Shown here in pieces: positions 6,525 through 13,668 of a stretch of 14,299 nucleotides of DNA. Position 1 is the first letter of the stretch. Each line of letters starts with the position of its first letter. The position numbers and the translations under genes were made by a program. Source of the DNA: Acidimicrobiaceae bacterium (GTDB lineage Bacteria > Actinomycetota > Acidimicrobiia > Acidimicrobiales > UBA8190); the NCBI GenBank assembly GCA_003131945.1, contig PKWD01000241.1, forward strand, positions 7,485 to 21,783, given 5' to 3'. Under the pieces are notes generated by a model. The model saw nothing but the letters and a program-made list of their open reading frames with translations, was not told the origin of the DNA and did no database searches.

Positions 6525-8963
6525 TTACTGGGCCTGGTGACCGACCGGACCTGATGAGCTCGGCAACTCGGAGTGGACAGGCACCGCGGGCAGTTCGTTG
6601 GAGCCCTCCAGCCAGCTTTCCGCCGTCAGAGCGTGGTTGCGCTGATGGAGCGCCGCCGCCCGGGCCGTGGCGGGATCCGAACGGAAGGCGAGATCCTTCG
6701 CCGCCTTCGGTCTGCTGATGAAGTAGCCCTGGGCCAGGTCACACCCGATGGCGGAGAGCAGGTCGAGAGTCTCGCGGTCCTCGATGCCTTCGGCCACGAC
6801 GCGAAGTCCCAGGGCGTGGCCGAGATCGATCGTGGACCGCACGAGCTCGAAGTCTTGTCCGCTCTGTCTGGCAGCGAGGCTGGCGATGAAGGTGCGGTCG
6901 AGCTTGAGCTCTCCGACCGCCAGGTTGCTGAGATAGGCCAGGGATGTGAATCCGGCGCCGAAGTCGTCGATCGACACGACGAGACCGAGGTCTCGCAGCT
7001 GCGCGATGACCCGCCTGGAGCGCTCGAACTCGGTGATCAGGCTGGTCTCGGTGATCTCCAGGATCAGGGAAGCGGCCGGTACGCGGTGGCGCCGCAGCGA
7101 CGCCCGGACCACCTCGATGAACCCGGCATCGAGAAGGTTCGATGCAGAGACGTTCACCGACATGGCGATGCGGGAACCGGCGGCACGCCAGACCGCGCAC
7201 TGCGCGAGTGCCTGCTCGATGACGAGTTGGGTGAGCGGCCCCATCAGGCCCGCCTCTTCCGCAAGGGGCAGGAACTCGAGCGGCGGAATCAGACCGAGGC
7301 GCTCGTGCGGCCAGCGCACCAGCGCTTCGGCCGCGACCATCTCGCCGTTGCGGAGATCGACCTGGGGCTGATAGTGGAGGATGAGCCGCGCACCCTCGAC
7401 GGCGGCGCGCAGCTCCTCGACGAGCGCGAGGCGGTTGCCGCCATCGTCGATCGAAGGGGTGTACACCTCATATGACCGACGGGCGAGCTTGGCTCGATAC
7501 ATGGCGACGTCGGCGCAGCGCATCAGGGCGATGCTGTCGCCCGCGTCTCCGGGCGCGACGGCGATGCCGATGCTCGCGCTGATGCGGACGCTCACCCCGT
7601 TGAGGACGAAGGGCTGCTCGAGCAGCGCGGTCAGGCGCCGGGCGAGCCCCGCCGCGTAGCCGGGGTCGCTGTCCAACAGGACTGCGCCGAGCTCGTCGCC
7701 ACCGATCCGCACGAGGACATCCGATGCGCGCAGCGAGCTCATGAGCCGTGGCCCAAGCTGTTTCAGGAGCTCGTCCCCCGCTGAGTGGCCGAAGGAGTCG
7801 TTGATCTCCTTGAAGTGATCCAGGTCGACGAACAGGAAGGCCAGGCTCCGGGACGGAGTCGACTGATCGGCCAGGTCCTCGAAGTACGCGTCGAGGAGCG
7901 TGGTCAGCTGGCGGCGGTTCCCCAGCCCGGTGAGCTCGTCGGTCACCGCCTGCCGATGGCGCTCCTCGGTCAGCGACCGCAGACCTCGGACCGACAGGCC
8001 GAGGCGCACCCCGACCACGACGAGCGTGGCTGTGGCGAGAGCCACCGCAACCTGCATCACCTCATGCTGCATGGCGCCCAGGAAGAGGATCACCAGCCCG
8101 GCCAGCGCACCAGCACCGGGGAGCACGAACCCTGGGAGCTTGCCGCCTTCGAGCAGCTCGCGACGGCCGGGCGGCACCCAGACCGAGAGGGACATCAGGG
8201 TGATCGCGATCGGCCAGGCGATCCCGTTGAACACAACCCCGACCTGCGCGGTCGATCCGAACAGGTTGAAGGTGTCGCCGATGCCGTTCACGGCGCAGGC
8301 GGTTGCGAACAGCAGCCAGGGCAGACGGCGTCCGGGGAGGACGGCTGTACCGCCCACCACCAGGGCAAGGAGGAGCACGTCACCGATCGGGTAGACGAGG
8401 TCGACCGCAACCCCGATCGGCGTGGCGTGGCCGCCGAGGGACCTGAACACGGCGTGGAAGGCGAATGCGGCACAGACGGCACCCGCGCCCAGCCCCGCGA
8501 TGGCTCCGTCCAACCATGTCGCCGGCAGCAGGCGCCTGATCTCCCGGCGAAGCATGAGCACGATCGCCGCGTACGCGATCGGGTAGAAGCCGATGTAGAA
8601 GGCGTCGGCAAGAGAGGGGGTCCCAACCGACGCGCCGTTCCAGCCTTCGGCCGTGAGCGCCACGTCACCGAGTGCCCAGGCCATGACCGCGGCGCCCAGG
8701 GTGATTGGCACCGCCCGCCCGGGCAGCTTGGTGAACCCACGGAGGAGGAGCAGCGAGGCGAGGATGACCTCGTAGGCGGCCACGCCCCAGCCGTCGATCC
8801 ACGGCCAGCTGTCGTCCGGTGAGCGCACCAGGAGAGAGACGATGTAGGCGGTCAGCAGAGCGGCCATGACCGCGTAGACGGCCCAGAGCGCCTTCGGGGA
8901 TCGCCCGGTCGCTCTGAGGACGGACGGGAGTGCCCGCCTTTCGCGAGGGGCCCCGGAACTCAC
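6525..8963 (-). CDS. Membrane-bound GGDEF-EAL cyclic-di-GMP turnover protein
   Basis: This is an 812-residue inner-membrane signalling protein. Residues from about 27 to 322 form roughly nine or ten hydrophobic helices that act as the sensor part, with the motif LADAFYIGFYPIAY seen in many actinobacterial GGDEF proteins. The GGDEF domain (about 338-500) has DELTGLGNRR, FVDLDHFKEINDSFGH and GGDEL at 421-425. The inhibitory site RASD (412-415) lies exactly five residues before it. The EAL domain (about 515-760) keeps EAL (546-548), SVNVSASNL, EITETSL, DDFGAGFTSL, LKLDR, AEGIED and QGYF, so the phosphodiesterase residues look intact. GGDEL in place of GGDEF may be active, weak or only a GTP-binding regulatory domain. 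Start: GTG at 8963, without a clear Shine-Dalgarno. It stands alone, convergent with the CMD gene and divergent from the GNAT gene. Confidence 0.92.
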   Translation of the reverse strand: MSSGAPRERRALPSVLRATGRSPKALWAVYAVMAALLTAYIVSLLVRSPDDSWPWIDGWGVAAYEVILASLLLLRGFTKLPGRAVPITLGAAVMAWALGDVALTAEGWNGASVGTPSLADAFYIGFYPIAYAAIVLMLRREIRRLLPATWLDGAIAGLGAGAVCAAFAFHAVFRSLGGHATPIGVAVDLVYPIGDVLLLALVVGGTAVLPGRRLPWLLFATACAVNGIGDTFNLFGSTAQVGVVFNGIAWPIAITLMSLSVWVPPGRRELLEGGKLPGFVLPGAGALAGLVILFLGAMQHEVMQVAVALATATLVVVGVRLGLSVRGLRSLTEERHRQAVTDELTGLGNRRQLTTLLDAYFEDLADQSTPSRSLAFLFVDLDHFKEINDSFGHSAGDELLKQLGPRLMSSLRASDVLVRIGGDELGAVLLDSDPGYAAGLARRLTALLEQPFVLNGVSVRISASIGIAVAPGDAGDSIALMRCADVAMYRAKLARRSYEVYTPSIDDGGNRLALVEELRAAVEGARLILHYQPQVDLRNGEMVAAEALVRWPHERLGLIPPLEFLPLAEEAGLMGPLTQLVIEQALAQCAVWRAAGSRIAMSVNVSASNLLDAGFIEVVRASLRRHRVPAASLILEITETSLITEFERSRRVIAQLRDLGLVVSIDDFGAGFTSLAYLSNLAVGELKLDRTFIASLAARQSGQDFELVRSTIDLGHALGLRVVAEGIEDRETLDLLSAIGCDLAQGYFISRPKAAKDLAFRSDPATARAAALHQRNHALTAESWLEGSNELPAVPVHSELPSSSGPVGHQAQ

Positions 8964-9073
8964 CCGAGCAGCTTTGCCGATCTCGTGTTGAATTCCGGTT
9001 GCGACCGTGGAACGACAATGACCTCAGGCCGCTAAAAAGCCAGACAGCGTGCCGGCCAGATCGGCGCACATCC

Positions 9074-9078
9074 AGGAG
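9074..9078 (+). promoter_or_regulatory. Shine-Dalgarno AGGAG of the GNAT gene
   Basis: AGGAG lies 7 bases before the ATG at 9086 and decides this start over an in-frame upstream start at 8930, whose extra residues overlap the opposite gene and have no domain similarity. Confidence 0.65.
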
Positions 9079-9085
9079 ATCGAGA

Positions 9086-9589
9086 ATGCCGGAAATTGCT
9101 CGCGTCGAGATTGGCGTCGTCGATACCGAAGCCCGCCTGCTCGGGCTGCTCCCGTTGATGCGTGCCTATTGCGATTTCTACCGCGTGCAGCCTTCCGATT
9201 CGGCGCTGCTCTCGATGGCACGCGCACTGATGGCGGATCCAACCCACGAGGGGGTGCAGTTGATCGCCTCCGATGGTGGCGAGGATGTCGGGTTCGCGAC
9301 CCTGTTCTGGAGCTGGGAGACGACGACCTCGGGGCGGATCGGCGTCATGAACGACCTGTACGTCGTCGCCTCGTCTCGCGGGCGCGGCGTCGGCTCCGCG
9401 CTGGTCGCAGCCTGCCTCGAGCGCTGCCGGCGACACGGGGCGATTCGCATGACCTGGCAGACCGCCCCGGACAACCTGGTCGCGCAGGCGGTGTACGACC
9501 ACCTCGGCGCCACCCGGGAGAGCTGGGTTGACTACTGGCTCGACACCGGGGTCACGCCGGCCGGGGAGGTCTCACCGGCTCAGGGGTAG
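9086..9589 (+). CDS. GNAT family N-acetyltransferase
   Basis: The 167-residue cytoplasmic enzyme transfers an acetyl group from acetyl-CoA to an amine or protein N-terminus that cannot be identified. Motif A is NDLYVVASSRGRGVGSALVA, with the acetyl-CoA pyrophosphate-binding RxxGxG at residues 98-103. The C-terminal motif B region is QAVYDHLGATRESWVDYWL, which holds the tyrosine typical of the general acid. The length fits a single GNAT domain. The start at 9086 has an AGGAG 7 bases upstream. It ends 7 bases before the convergent stop of the NfuA-like gene, and no terminator hairpin is visible between them. Nothing in the neighbourhood reveals the substrate. Confidence 0.87.
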   Translation: MPEIARVEIGVVDTEARLLGLLPLMRAYCDFYRVQPSDSALLSMARALMADPTHEGVQLIASDGGEDVGFATLFWSWETTTSGRIGVMNDLYVVASSRGRGVGSALVAACLERCRRHGAIRMTWQTAPDNLVAQAVYDHLGATRESWVDYWLDTGVTPAGEVSPAQG

Positions 9590-9596
9590 GTCGCGG

Positions 9597-10181
9597 CTAT
9601 TTCTTCGCGGCCTGGTAGTAGGGATTCGCCCCCTGGGCGTGGTCGGTGGTGTCCCGGACGTCGGTGATCTGAGGGAATCGCTCAAGGATCGCCACGCGCA
9701 CGCCCTGCCCCAAGGTGACCTCGGCCATCCCGCAGCCCTGGCAACCGCCGCCCATGTGGATGAAGGCGACGCCGTCGCTGACGTCGAGCAGATCGATGTA
9801 CCCGCCGTGGCTGGCAACCGACGGGTTGATCTCGTCATCCAGGAGTTGCTGCACGTCGCGAGCAAGGTCGTCGAACCAGAGGGGATTCGGGTTGTCCACG
9901 GTCAGGGCGCCACGCGCCCGGTCGGCGTCGATGGTCACGCCGTCGAGGTACTGCGCCGAGGCAACCGGCATCGTGAAGCGCACCCCCGATGGTCCATCGA
10001 CCACCATCTCGCCGTCGCGCTCGTCGCCGGGGTTGACCAGCGAGAGGTCGTAGGTGAACGCGCCGGCCTGCCGGCCGGTGATGGCGATTCGCACGCCTGC
10101 TTCGGGCTGTTTGCGATTGGCGCGGACCTGCTCGATGCGGGTCAAAGCGAAGTCGGTGATTGCGATTGTCGGTTCCTTCAC
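9597..10181 (-). CDS. nfuA: NfuA-type Fe-S cluster carrier (degenerate A-type domain plus NifU domain)
   Basis: The 194-residue cytoplasmic protein carries and delivers Fe-S clusters to apo-proteins. The N-terminal part (about residues 5-100) has the HesB/IscA fold pattern (ITDFALTRIEQV, GVRIAITGRQAGAFTYDLSL) but lacks the three cluster-binding cysteines, as in NfuA. The C-terminal NifU domain (about 104-185) has SHGGYIDLLDV and GGGCQGCGMAEVTL. Its CxxC (Cys147, Cys150) binds a 4Fe-4S cluster across a dimer. The closing GANPYY is typical of this group. The length is close to that of E. coli NfuA. I chose the GTG at 10181 because the A-type domain starts directly after it, and a TACCAT box lies 9 bases upstream. 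A longer start at 10289 would overlap the divergent ATP-grasp gene. No other isc or suf gene is in the window. Confidence 0.88.
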   Translation of the reverse strand: MKEPTIAITDFALTRIEQVRANRKQPEAGVRIAITGRQAGAFTYDLSLVNPGDERDGEMVVDGPSGVRFTMPVASAQYLDGVTIDADRARGALTVDNPNPLWFDDLARDVQQLLDDEINPSVASHGGYIDLLDVSDGVAFIHMGGGCQGCGMAEVTLGQGVRVAILERFPQITDVRDTTDHAQGANPYYQAAKK

Positions 10182-10190
10182 GCCACGACC

Positions 10191-10196
10191 ATGGTA
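10191..10196 (-). promoter_or_regulatory. -10 box TACCAT of the nfuA-like gene
   Basis: On the minus strand TACCAT ends 9 bases before the GTG at 10181, giving a leader of a few bases at most. No matching -35 was found. It shares the 48-base divergent gap with the ATP-grasp promoter. Confidence 0.35.
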
Positions 10197-10217
10197 CGTC
10201 GGCTGGAATCGCCGGCG

Positions 10218-10223
10218 TAGGCT
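10218..10223 (+). promoter_or_regulatory. -10 box TAGGCT of the ATP-grasp gene
   Basis: TAGGCT ends 6 bases before the ATG at 10230, and there is no Shine-Dalgarno, so a leaderless transcript is likely. No clear -35 was found. Confidence 0.4.
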
Positions 10224-10229
10224 GATCCA

Positions 10230-11519
10230 ATGCCGCGGGTGATGCTCATCCTGCCCACTGAGACATACCGCGCCACGGGATTTCTCCATGCAGCCGAGGA
10301 ACTCGGCCTGCAGGTCGTGGTCGCCTCAAACGAGGCGCCGACGCTCGCCGCGCTGATGGAAGGACGCGTGCTGACGCTCGATCTTCGCCACCCCGCAGAG
10401 TCGGCGGAGCGCGCCGCGGACTTTGCGAGCCGATGGCCGGTTGACGCCGTCGTGGGAGTCGACGAGGCATCGGTGCTCACCGCCGCAACTATCGCCGAAC
10501 GGCTGAGAGCTCCTTCTCGGAATCCTGTGCAATCAGTCGCGGCCACACGCGACAAGCGACTGCTCCGCCAACGCCTCACCGAGAACGGTCTGCCGCAACC
10601 TCGCTTCGTGGCGCTCGATGCCGGCGCCGGCGCTTCGGACATCGACTCGGCGATAGCAGTCGCGGGCCTGCCGTGCGTCATCAAACCGGTAGATCTGGCG
10701 GCGAGTCGCGGCGTGATCCGCGCTGATGACCGATCTGCGGCAGGTGCAGCCGTGGCGCGTGTGGCGTCACTGCTGCGCGAGATCTGCGCGGATGGATCGG
10801 TGTCCCCGATGCTGGTGGAAAGCTACGTCGACGGTGTCGAGGTGGCCCTCGAAGGCCTTGTGCACCAAGGGGTTCTCGAGGTCATCGCGATCTTCGACAA
10901 ACCTGATCCGCTGGCCGGTCCGTTCTTCGAGGAGACGATATACGTGACCCCGTCGCGCCTCGATGACGCGGCCCAGGATGCGGTCATCAACGCGGCGCGC
11001 GACGCGGTCACCGCACTCGGACTGCAGCACGGCCCGGTCCACGTGGAGATCCGCATCGCGGGGTCGGTTCCAATTGTCATCGAGGTAGCGGCACGTTCGA
11101 TCGGCGGGCTGTGCTCGCAGATCATCCGCGTCGAGTGCGACGACGCACCCGGGGAAATACGGTCGCTGGAGAACGTCATCCTTCGCGAGGCGTGTGGACT
11201 CGTGAAAGGCGCGATGCACATGGTCGACAGGGCCTGCGGTGTGTTCATGCTGCCCATACCGGCCGCCGGGATCCTGCGCGGTATCGGTGGTGCGAATCGC
11301 GCTGAGTCGATTCCGGGTATCACCGGCGTCACGCTGTCGATTCCCGTGGGCCAGCCCGTGGTGCCGCTGCCGGAAGGAGACCGCTATCTCGGCTTCATCT
11401 TCGCTCGCGGCGACACTCCCGAGGCCGTCGAGGCCGCGCTACGTGAGGCGCAGGCGCTCCTGGATGTCGACATTCGCGAGGTGCCCCCTGGAGGAATCGA
11501 ACCTCCCTCAACCGGTTAA
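10230..11519 (+). CDS. ATP-grasp domain carboxylate-amine ligase-like protein
   Basis: This 429-residue cytoplasmic enzyme is predicted to activate a carboxylate with ATP as an acyl phosphate and join it to an amine, thiol or similar acceptor. A Rossmann-like N-terminal domain (about 1-100, MLILPTETYRATGFLHAAEE) precedes the ATP-grasp fold. DKRLLRQRL lies at 108-116, PCVIKPVDLAASRGV (148-162) holds the ATP-binding lysine and flexible loop, and LVESYVDGVEVALEGL is the hinge. GPVHVEIRI and IVIEVAARSIGG (282-293) hold metal- and ATP-binding acidic residues. The C-terminal part ends in YLGFIFARGDTPEAVEAALR. Family relatives include PurK/PurT-like and L-amino-acid-ligase-like proteins, but the substrate is not known. 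The last 12-13 residues (VPPGGIEPPSTG) are encoded by the antisense strand of tRNA-Lys, so the native tail may be non-conserved. The gene is divergent from nfuA and starts at a leaderless ATG. Confidence 0.83.
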   Translation: MPRVMLILPTETYRATGFLHAAEELGLQVVVASNEAPTLAALMEGRVLTLDLRHPAESAERAADFASRWPVDAVVGVDEASVLTAATIAERLRAPSRNPVQSVAATRDKRLLRQRLTENGLPQPRFVALDAGAGASDIDSAIAVAGLPCVIKPVDLAASRGVIRADDRSAAGAAVARVASLLREICADGSVSPMLVESYVDGVEVALEGLVHQGVLEVIAIFDKPDPLAGPFFEETIYVTPSRLDDAAQDAVINAARDAVTALGLQHGPVHVEIRIAGSVPIVIEVAARSIGGLCSQIIRVECDDAPGEIRSLENVILREACGLVKGAMHMVDRACGVFMLPIPAAGILRGIGGANRAESIPGITGVTLSIPVGQPVVPLPEGDRYLGFIFARGDTPEAVEAALREAQALLDVDIREVPPGGIEPPSTG

Positions 11520-11552
11520 AAGCCGGCTGCTCTACCGATGAGCTAAGGGGGC
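11482..11552 (-). tRNA. tRNA-Lys (anticodon TTT)
   Basis: A full 71-base cloverleaf is readable on the minus strand. The acceptor arms are GCCCCCT and AGGGGGC. The D arm is GCTC-ATCGGTA-GAGC. The anticodon stem is GCCGG/CCGGT with loop CTTTTAA, giving anticodon TTT for Lys. The variable loop has 4 bases. The T arm is GGAGG-TTCGATT-CCTCC, and the discriminator is A. The CCA end is not encoded, as A is followed by CCT. The ATP-grasp reading frame overlaps its 3' half on the other strand. Confidence 0.95.
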
Positions 11553-11562
11553 CGGACCCAGG

Positions 11563-11568
11563 ATTGTA
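11563..11568 (-). promoter_or_regulatory. -10 box TACAAT of tRNA-Lys
   Basis: TACAAT on the minus strand lies 10 bases before the mature tRNA 5' end and is close to the consensus TATAAT. No clear -35 was found. The short leader would be removed by RNase P. The box is next to the divergent plsC-like promoter. Confidence 0.5.
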
Positions 11569-11590
11569 TTGCCGCCCGTGCGCCACGCCC

Positions 11591-11596
11591 TACCAT
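11591..11596 (+). promoter_or_regulatory. -10 box TACCAT of the acyltransferase gene
   Basis: TACCAT ends 7 bases before the GTG at 11604, with a possible -35 TTGCCG at 11569-11574 and a 16-base spacer. The position implies a leaderless transcript and supports this GTG start. Confidence 0.5.
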
Positions 11597-11603
11597 CGAG
11601 CTC

Positions 11604-12332
11604 GTGACTGACGAGATCCCTGGGTTTCCCGAGCGGTTTCCGGTTCGCGACGATGGGACCAGGAGCTGGCGCTACAAGGCGGTGTCGCTGACGTGCCGGG
11701 CCTCGCTGCGCGGATTCTTCGGCCGTGGGCTTCAGGTCGACTCCATGTCGAAGGTGCCGCCCCAGGGACCCCTGCTGATCGTCTGCAACCACCTGAGCAA
11801 CATCGATCCCTGGATCTTCGGCGGATTCGGACCCGGCGTTCTCTATTGCATGTCGAAGCGCGAACTGTTCAACAACCCGATCATCGCCTGGATCCTCGCT
11901 GGGTGCAATTGCTTCCCGATCGACCGCGGTGCCGCGGACCGGCGCGCCCTGCGAACCGCCCTGGACATCCTCTCCAGGCGGGGTCGCCTACTGATCTTCC
12001 TCGAGGGCACCCGCTCGTCCATACCCGGCATGCGTCGCGCCGAGGCGGGCGTTGGATTCCTTGCGCGACGTTCGGGCGCCTCGATCCTGCCGGTGGGCGT
12101 CTGGGGCACCGAGGCCGCGCTCCCCCGTGGCCGGAAGTTCCCCAAGCGCGTGCCCATCCGCCTGAGCGTCGGAACCGCCTTCGCACTGCCGGAGCGGGTT
12201 CCCGGAGAGCGGCGTGACGACCAGGCCGTCGCGGATCTCATCGGGTCGCGAATCGCCGAACTCCTGCCGCCCGCCTACCGCGGCGTCTACGCTGCGCTGC
12301 CGGAGCCTGTGGCGACGCCCCAGACGGGATAG
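11604..12332 (+). CDS. 1-acyl-sn-glycerol-3-phosphate acyltransferase family protein (PlsC-like)
   Basis: The 242-residue membrane-associated acyltransferase is predicted to move an acyl chain from acyl-CoA or acyl-ACP to lysophosphatidic acid or a similar acceptor in phospholipid synthesis. The catalytic NHLSNID (His63, Asp68; the HX4D motif) is followed by FPIDRG (104-109), EGTRS (134-138, glycerol-phosphate binding) and ILPVGVWGTE (161-170), all in the family order and spacing. The length fits a single-domain PlsC. There is no strong N-terminal transmembrane helix, so it may attach peripherally. The GTG at 11604 is supported by a TACCAT box 7 bases upstream. It ends 17 bases before the convergent stop of the acidic-head protein gene. 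Other acyl acceptors are possible, since many actinobacteria have several paralogues. Confidence 0.87.
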   Translation: MTDEIPGFPERFPVRDDGTRSWRYKAVSLTCRASLRGFFGRGLQVDSMSKVPPQGPLLIVCNHLSNIDPWIFGGFGPGVLYCMSKRELFNNPIIAWILAGCNCFPIDRGAADRRALRTALDILSRRGRLLIFLEGTRSSIPGMRRAEAGVGFLARRSGASILPVGVWGTEAALPRGRKFPKRVPIRLSVGTAFALPERVPGERRDDQAVADLIGSRIAELLPPAYRGVYAALPEPVATPQTG

Positions 12333-12349
12333 GACAGCTCCGGGCCGGG

Positions 12350-13630
12350 TCAGCGGCCCCGGCGGGTTGCTGCGGACTTTGCTTTCGCTGATCTGGCCGG
12401 TGCCGACGGCCGTTTCGCGGCCACCGGCCGGGACGGCTTTGCGGCTGACTTGGCAGCTGATTTGGTCACCGTCTTGGCGACCGGCTTCCTCGCCGGCACG
12501 GCCTTGGTCTTCGCCACCGGCTTGACGACCGGCTTCTTCGCCGCCACGGCCTTGGCCCTGGCCACCGGCTTCGCGACCGGCTTCTTTGCCGGCTTCGCGG
12601 TCGATCTGGCCGGGGACTTCGCAGCCGGAGCTTTGGATCGCGCCGCGGTCTTGCTGACCGTGTTGGTCCTGGCCGCCGATTTTGCCTTGACGGCAGCCGG
12701 AGGCTTCACCTTGGGAGCGGGCTTGGCTGTGGCTGCCGGCTTGGCTTTCACGGTGGGCTTTGGCTTCGCGGCGATCTTGGCCGCTGCCGGGGTTTTGGCT
12801 GGAACCAAACCCCTGGCTCCAGTCGGGCTCTTGGCCGTCACCGCGTTGGTAGCTGCGGCCGTCTTCGGGGCGGGTCTCGCCGTCACGGGCTGCGCAGGCT
12901 TGGACGTCGCGGTCCTCGACGCAGTCGCCCCGGACGGCTTGCCCGCGGCAGGGAGTGGCGACGGGGACGCGGCGGTGGGACGTGTCTCCGATCGCTTTGA
13001 CGGCGCCGCGGCAGCCTTGGACGCTGCTGCCGCCTCAGGAGGCTTGGGCTCGGGCTCGACCGCCGGCGGAGCCGATGCTCCATTGGCTGCCGGTCGTGGC
13101 CCTCGATCGCCCACGCGGACCGGCTCGACCATGAGCAGGGTGAGCTCGGCGTGCCGTTCCGGTGTCTCGGCGGTCTCCAGGCACGTGAAGGCGACCACCT
13201 CCTTGGTTTCCGAGTGGCGGTCGAACCGGACGATCGCGGTCTGGCTCAAGACCGTCTCGACGATGCCGGTCGATCCGACCGGGTAGTCGCCGATCAGGCT
13301 GCCCGTGCGGGGACGGGTGTTCGACGTGAGGATCACGTGCTCGCCAACCCCGAAGGGTGGCGGCGGCTCCTCGCGCGCCCCGGGCGGCCGGCCGGGAGTC
13401 GGCGAAGGACGCGGAGCTGGCGCGACCACGACGGGTGCTGCGACCGCGACGACCGCCTCCTCCTCGTCGTCGTCATCGTCATCGACCTCGACGACCACGC
13501 CGATCTCGATCGCGATGTCGTCGGCGTCGTCCTCATCGTCCTCTTCGACGACCTCGAGCACCTCGGCTGCCGGCGTCTCTGCTTCGTCCGAGTCGGTGTC
13601 GACGGTGGGGTCGCTTGGTTTTTGGGGCAT
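12350..13630 (-). CDS. Acidic-head, SH3-like, histone-H1-like Lys/Ala-rich protein
   Basis: I do not recognise a named family. The 426-residue product has three parts. Residues 1-60 are strongly acidic (EEDDEDDADD, VDDDDDDEEE). About 92-152 form a small beta-rich domain, with FGVGEHVILTS and VGSTGIVETVLSQTAIVRFD resembling an SH3-like barrel. About 175-426 are a disordered Lys/Ala/Pro tail of histone H1 type, with many AKP, AAK and KKP units and a basic end (TRRGR). Residues 348-395 hold three 16-residue repeats. There is no signal peptide or membrane segment, so it should act in the cytoplasm. The basic tail probably binds DNA or RNA and the acidic head could mask it or bind partners. These roles are inference from composition. 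ATG at 13630, no clear Shine-Dalgarno. It is divergent from the glycosyltransferase gene across 38 bases. Confidence 0.72.
   Translation of the reverse strand: MPQKPSDPTVDTDSDEAETPAAEVLEVVEEDDEDDADDIAIEIGVVVEVDDDDDDEEEAVVAVAAPVVVAPAPRPSPTPGRPPGAREEPPPPFGVGEHVILTSNTRPRTGSLIGDYPVGSTGIVETVLSQTAIVRFDRHSETKEVVAFTCLETAETPERHAELTLLMVEPVRVGDRGPRPAANGASAPPAVEPEPKPPEAAAASKAAAAPSKRSETRPTAASPSPLPAAGKPSGATASRTATSKPAQPVTARPAPKTAAATNAVTAKSPTGARGLVPAKTPAAAKIAAKPKPTVKAKPAATAKPAPKVKPPAAVKAKSAARTNTVSKTAARSKAPAAKSPARSTAKPAKKPVAKPVARAKAVAAKKPVVKPVAKTKAVPARKPVAKTVTKSAAKSAAKPSRPVAAKRPSAPARSAKAKSAATRRGR
12446..12589 (-). repeat. Three 48-base tandem repeats in the basic tail
   Basis: Three in-frame 16-codon units encode AKKPVAKPVARAKAVA, AKKPVVKPVAKTKAVP and the more diverged ARKPVAKTVTKSAAKS (residues 348-395 of the acidic-head protein). 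The first two are clearly similar at DNA level as well, pointing to tail growth by tandem duplication. Confidence 0.65.
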
Positions 13631-13654
13631 TCAGGCTCGTATGTGATGGATCGG

Positions 13655-13660
13655 TAGACT
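13655..13660 (+). promoter_or_regulatory. -10 box TAGACT of the glycosyltransferase gene
   Basis: TAGACT ends 8 bases before the ATG at 13669 and there is no Shine-Dalgarno. This fits a leaderless or nearly leaderless transcript. No -35 was recognised. Confidence 0.35.
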
Positions 13661-13668
13661 GGGTGCAG

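Noticed and set aside
7690..7702. GGDEL read as a dead cyclase site
   Set aside because: Leu for Phe at the last position is a tolerated variant, and the metal-binding Asp and Glu and the inhibitory RxxD are intact. Loss of activity cannot be claimed.
7785..8822. Rightward open frame of 345 codons
   Set aside because: Antisense to the GGDEF-EAL gene. Gln/Glu/Arg/His-rich low-complexity product with no domain.
12450..13286. Hydrophobic rightward frame resembling a membrane protein
   Set aside because: It is the mirror of the Lys/Ala/Pro-rich tail. AAG and GCC codons read backwards give Leu, Phe, Gly and Ala, so the hydrophobic look is an artefact.
13440..13510. Trinucleotide repeats CGTCGTCGTCATCGTC as a microsatellite or CRISPR-like array
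   Set aside because: They are simply the Asp/Glu codon runs of the acidic head. There are no spacers and no regular repeat units.
13305..13646. Rightward Ser/Thr-rich frame resembling a secreted peptide
   Set aside because: It is antisense to the Asp/Glu runs of the acidic head (GAC/GAG read backwards) and has no signal peptide.
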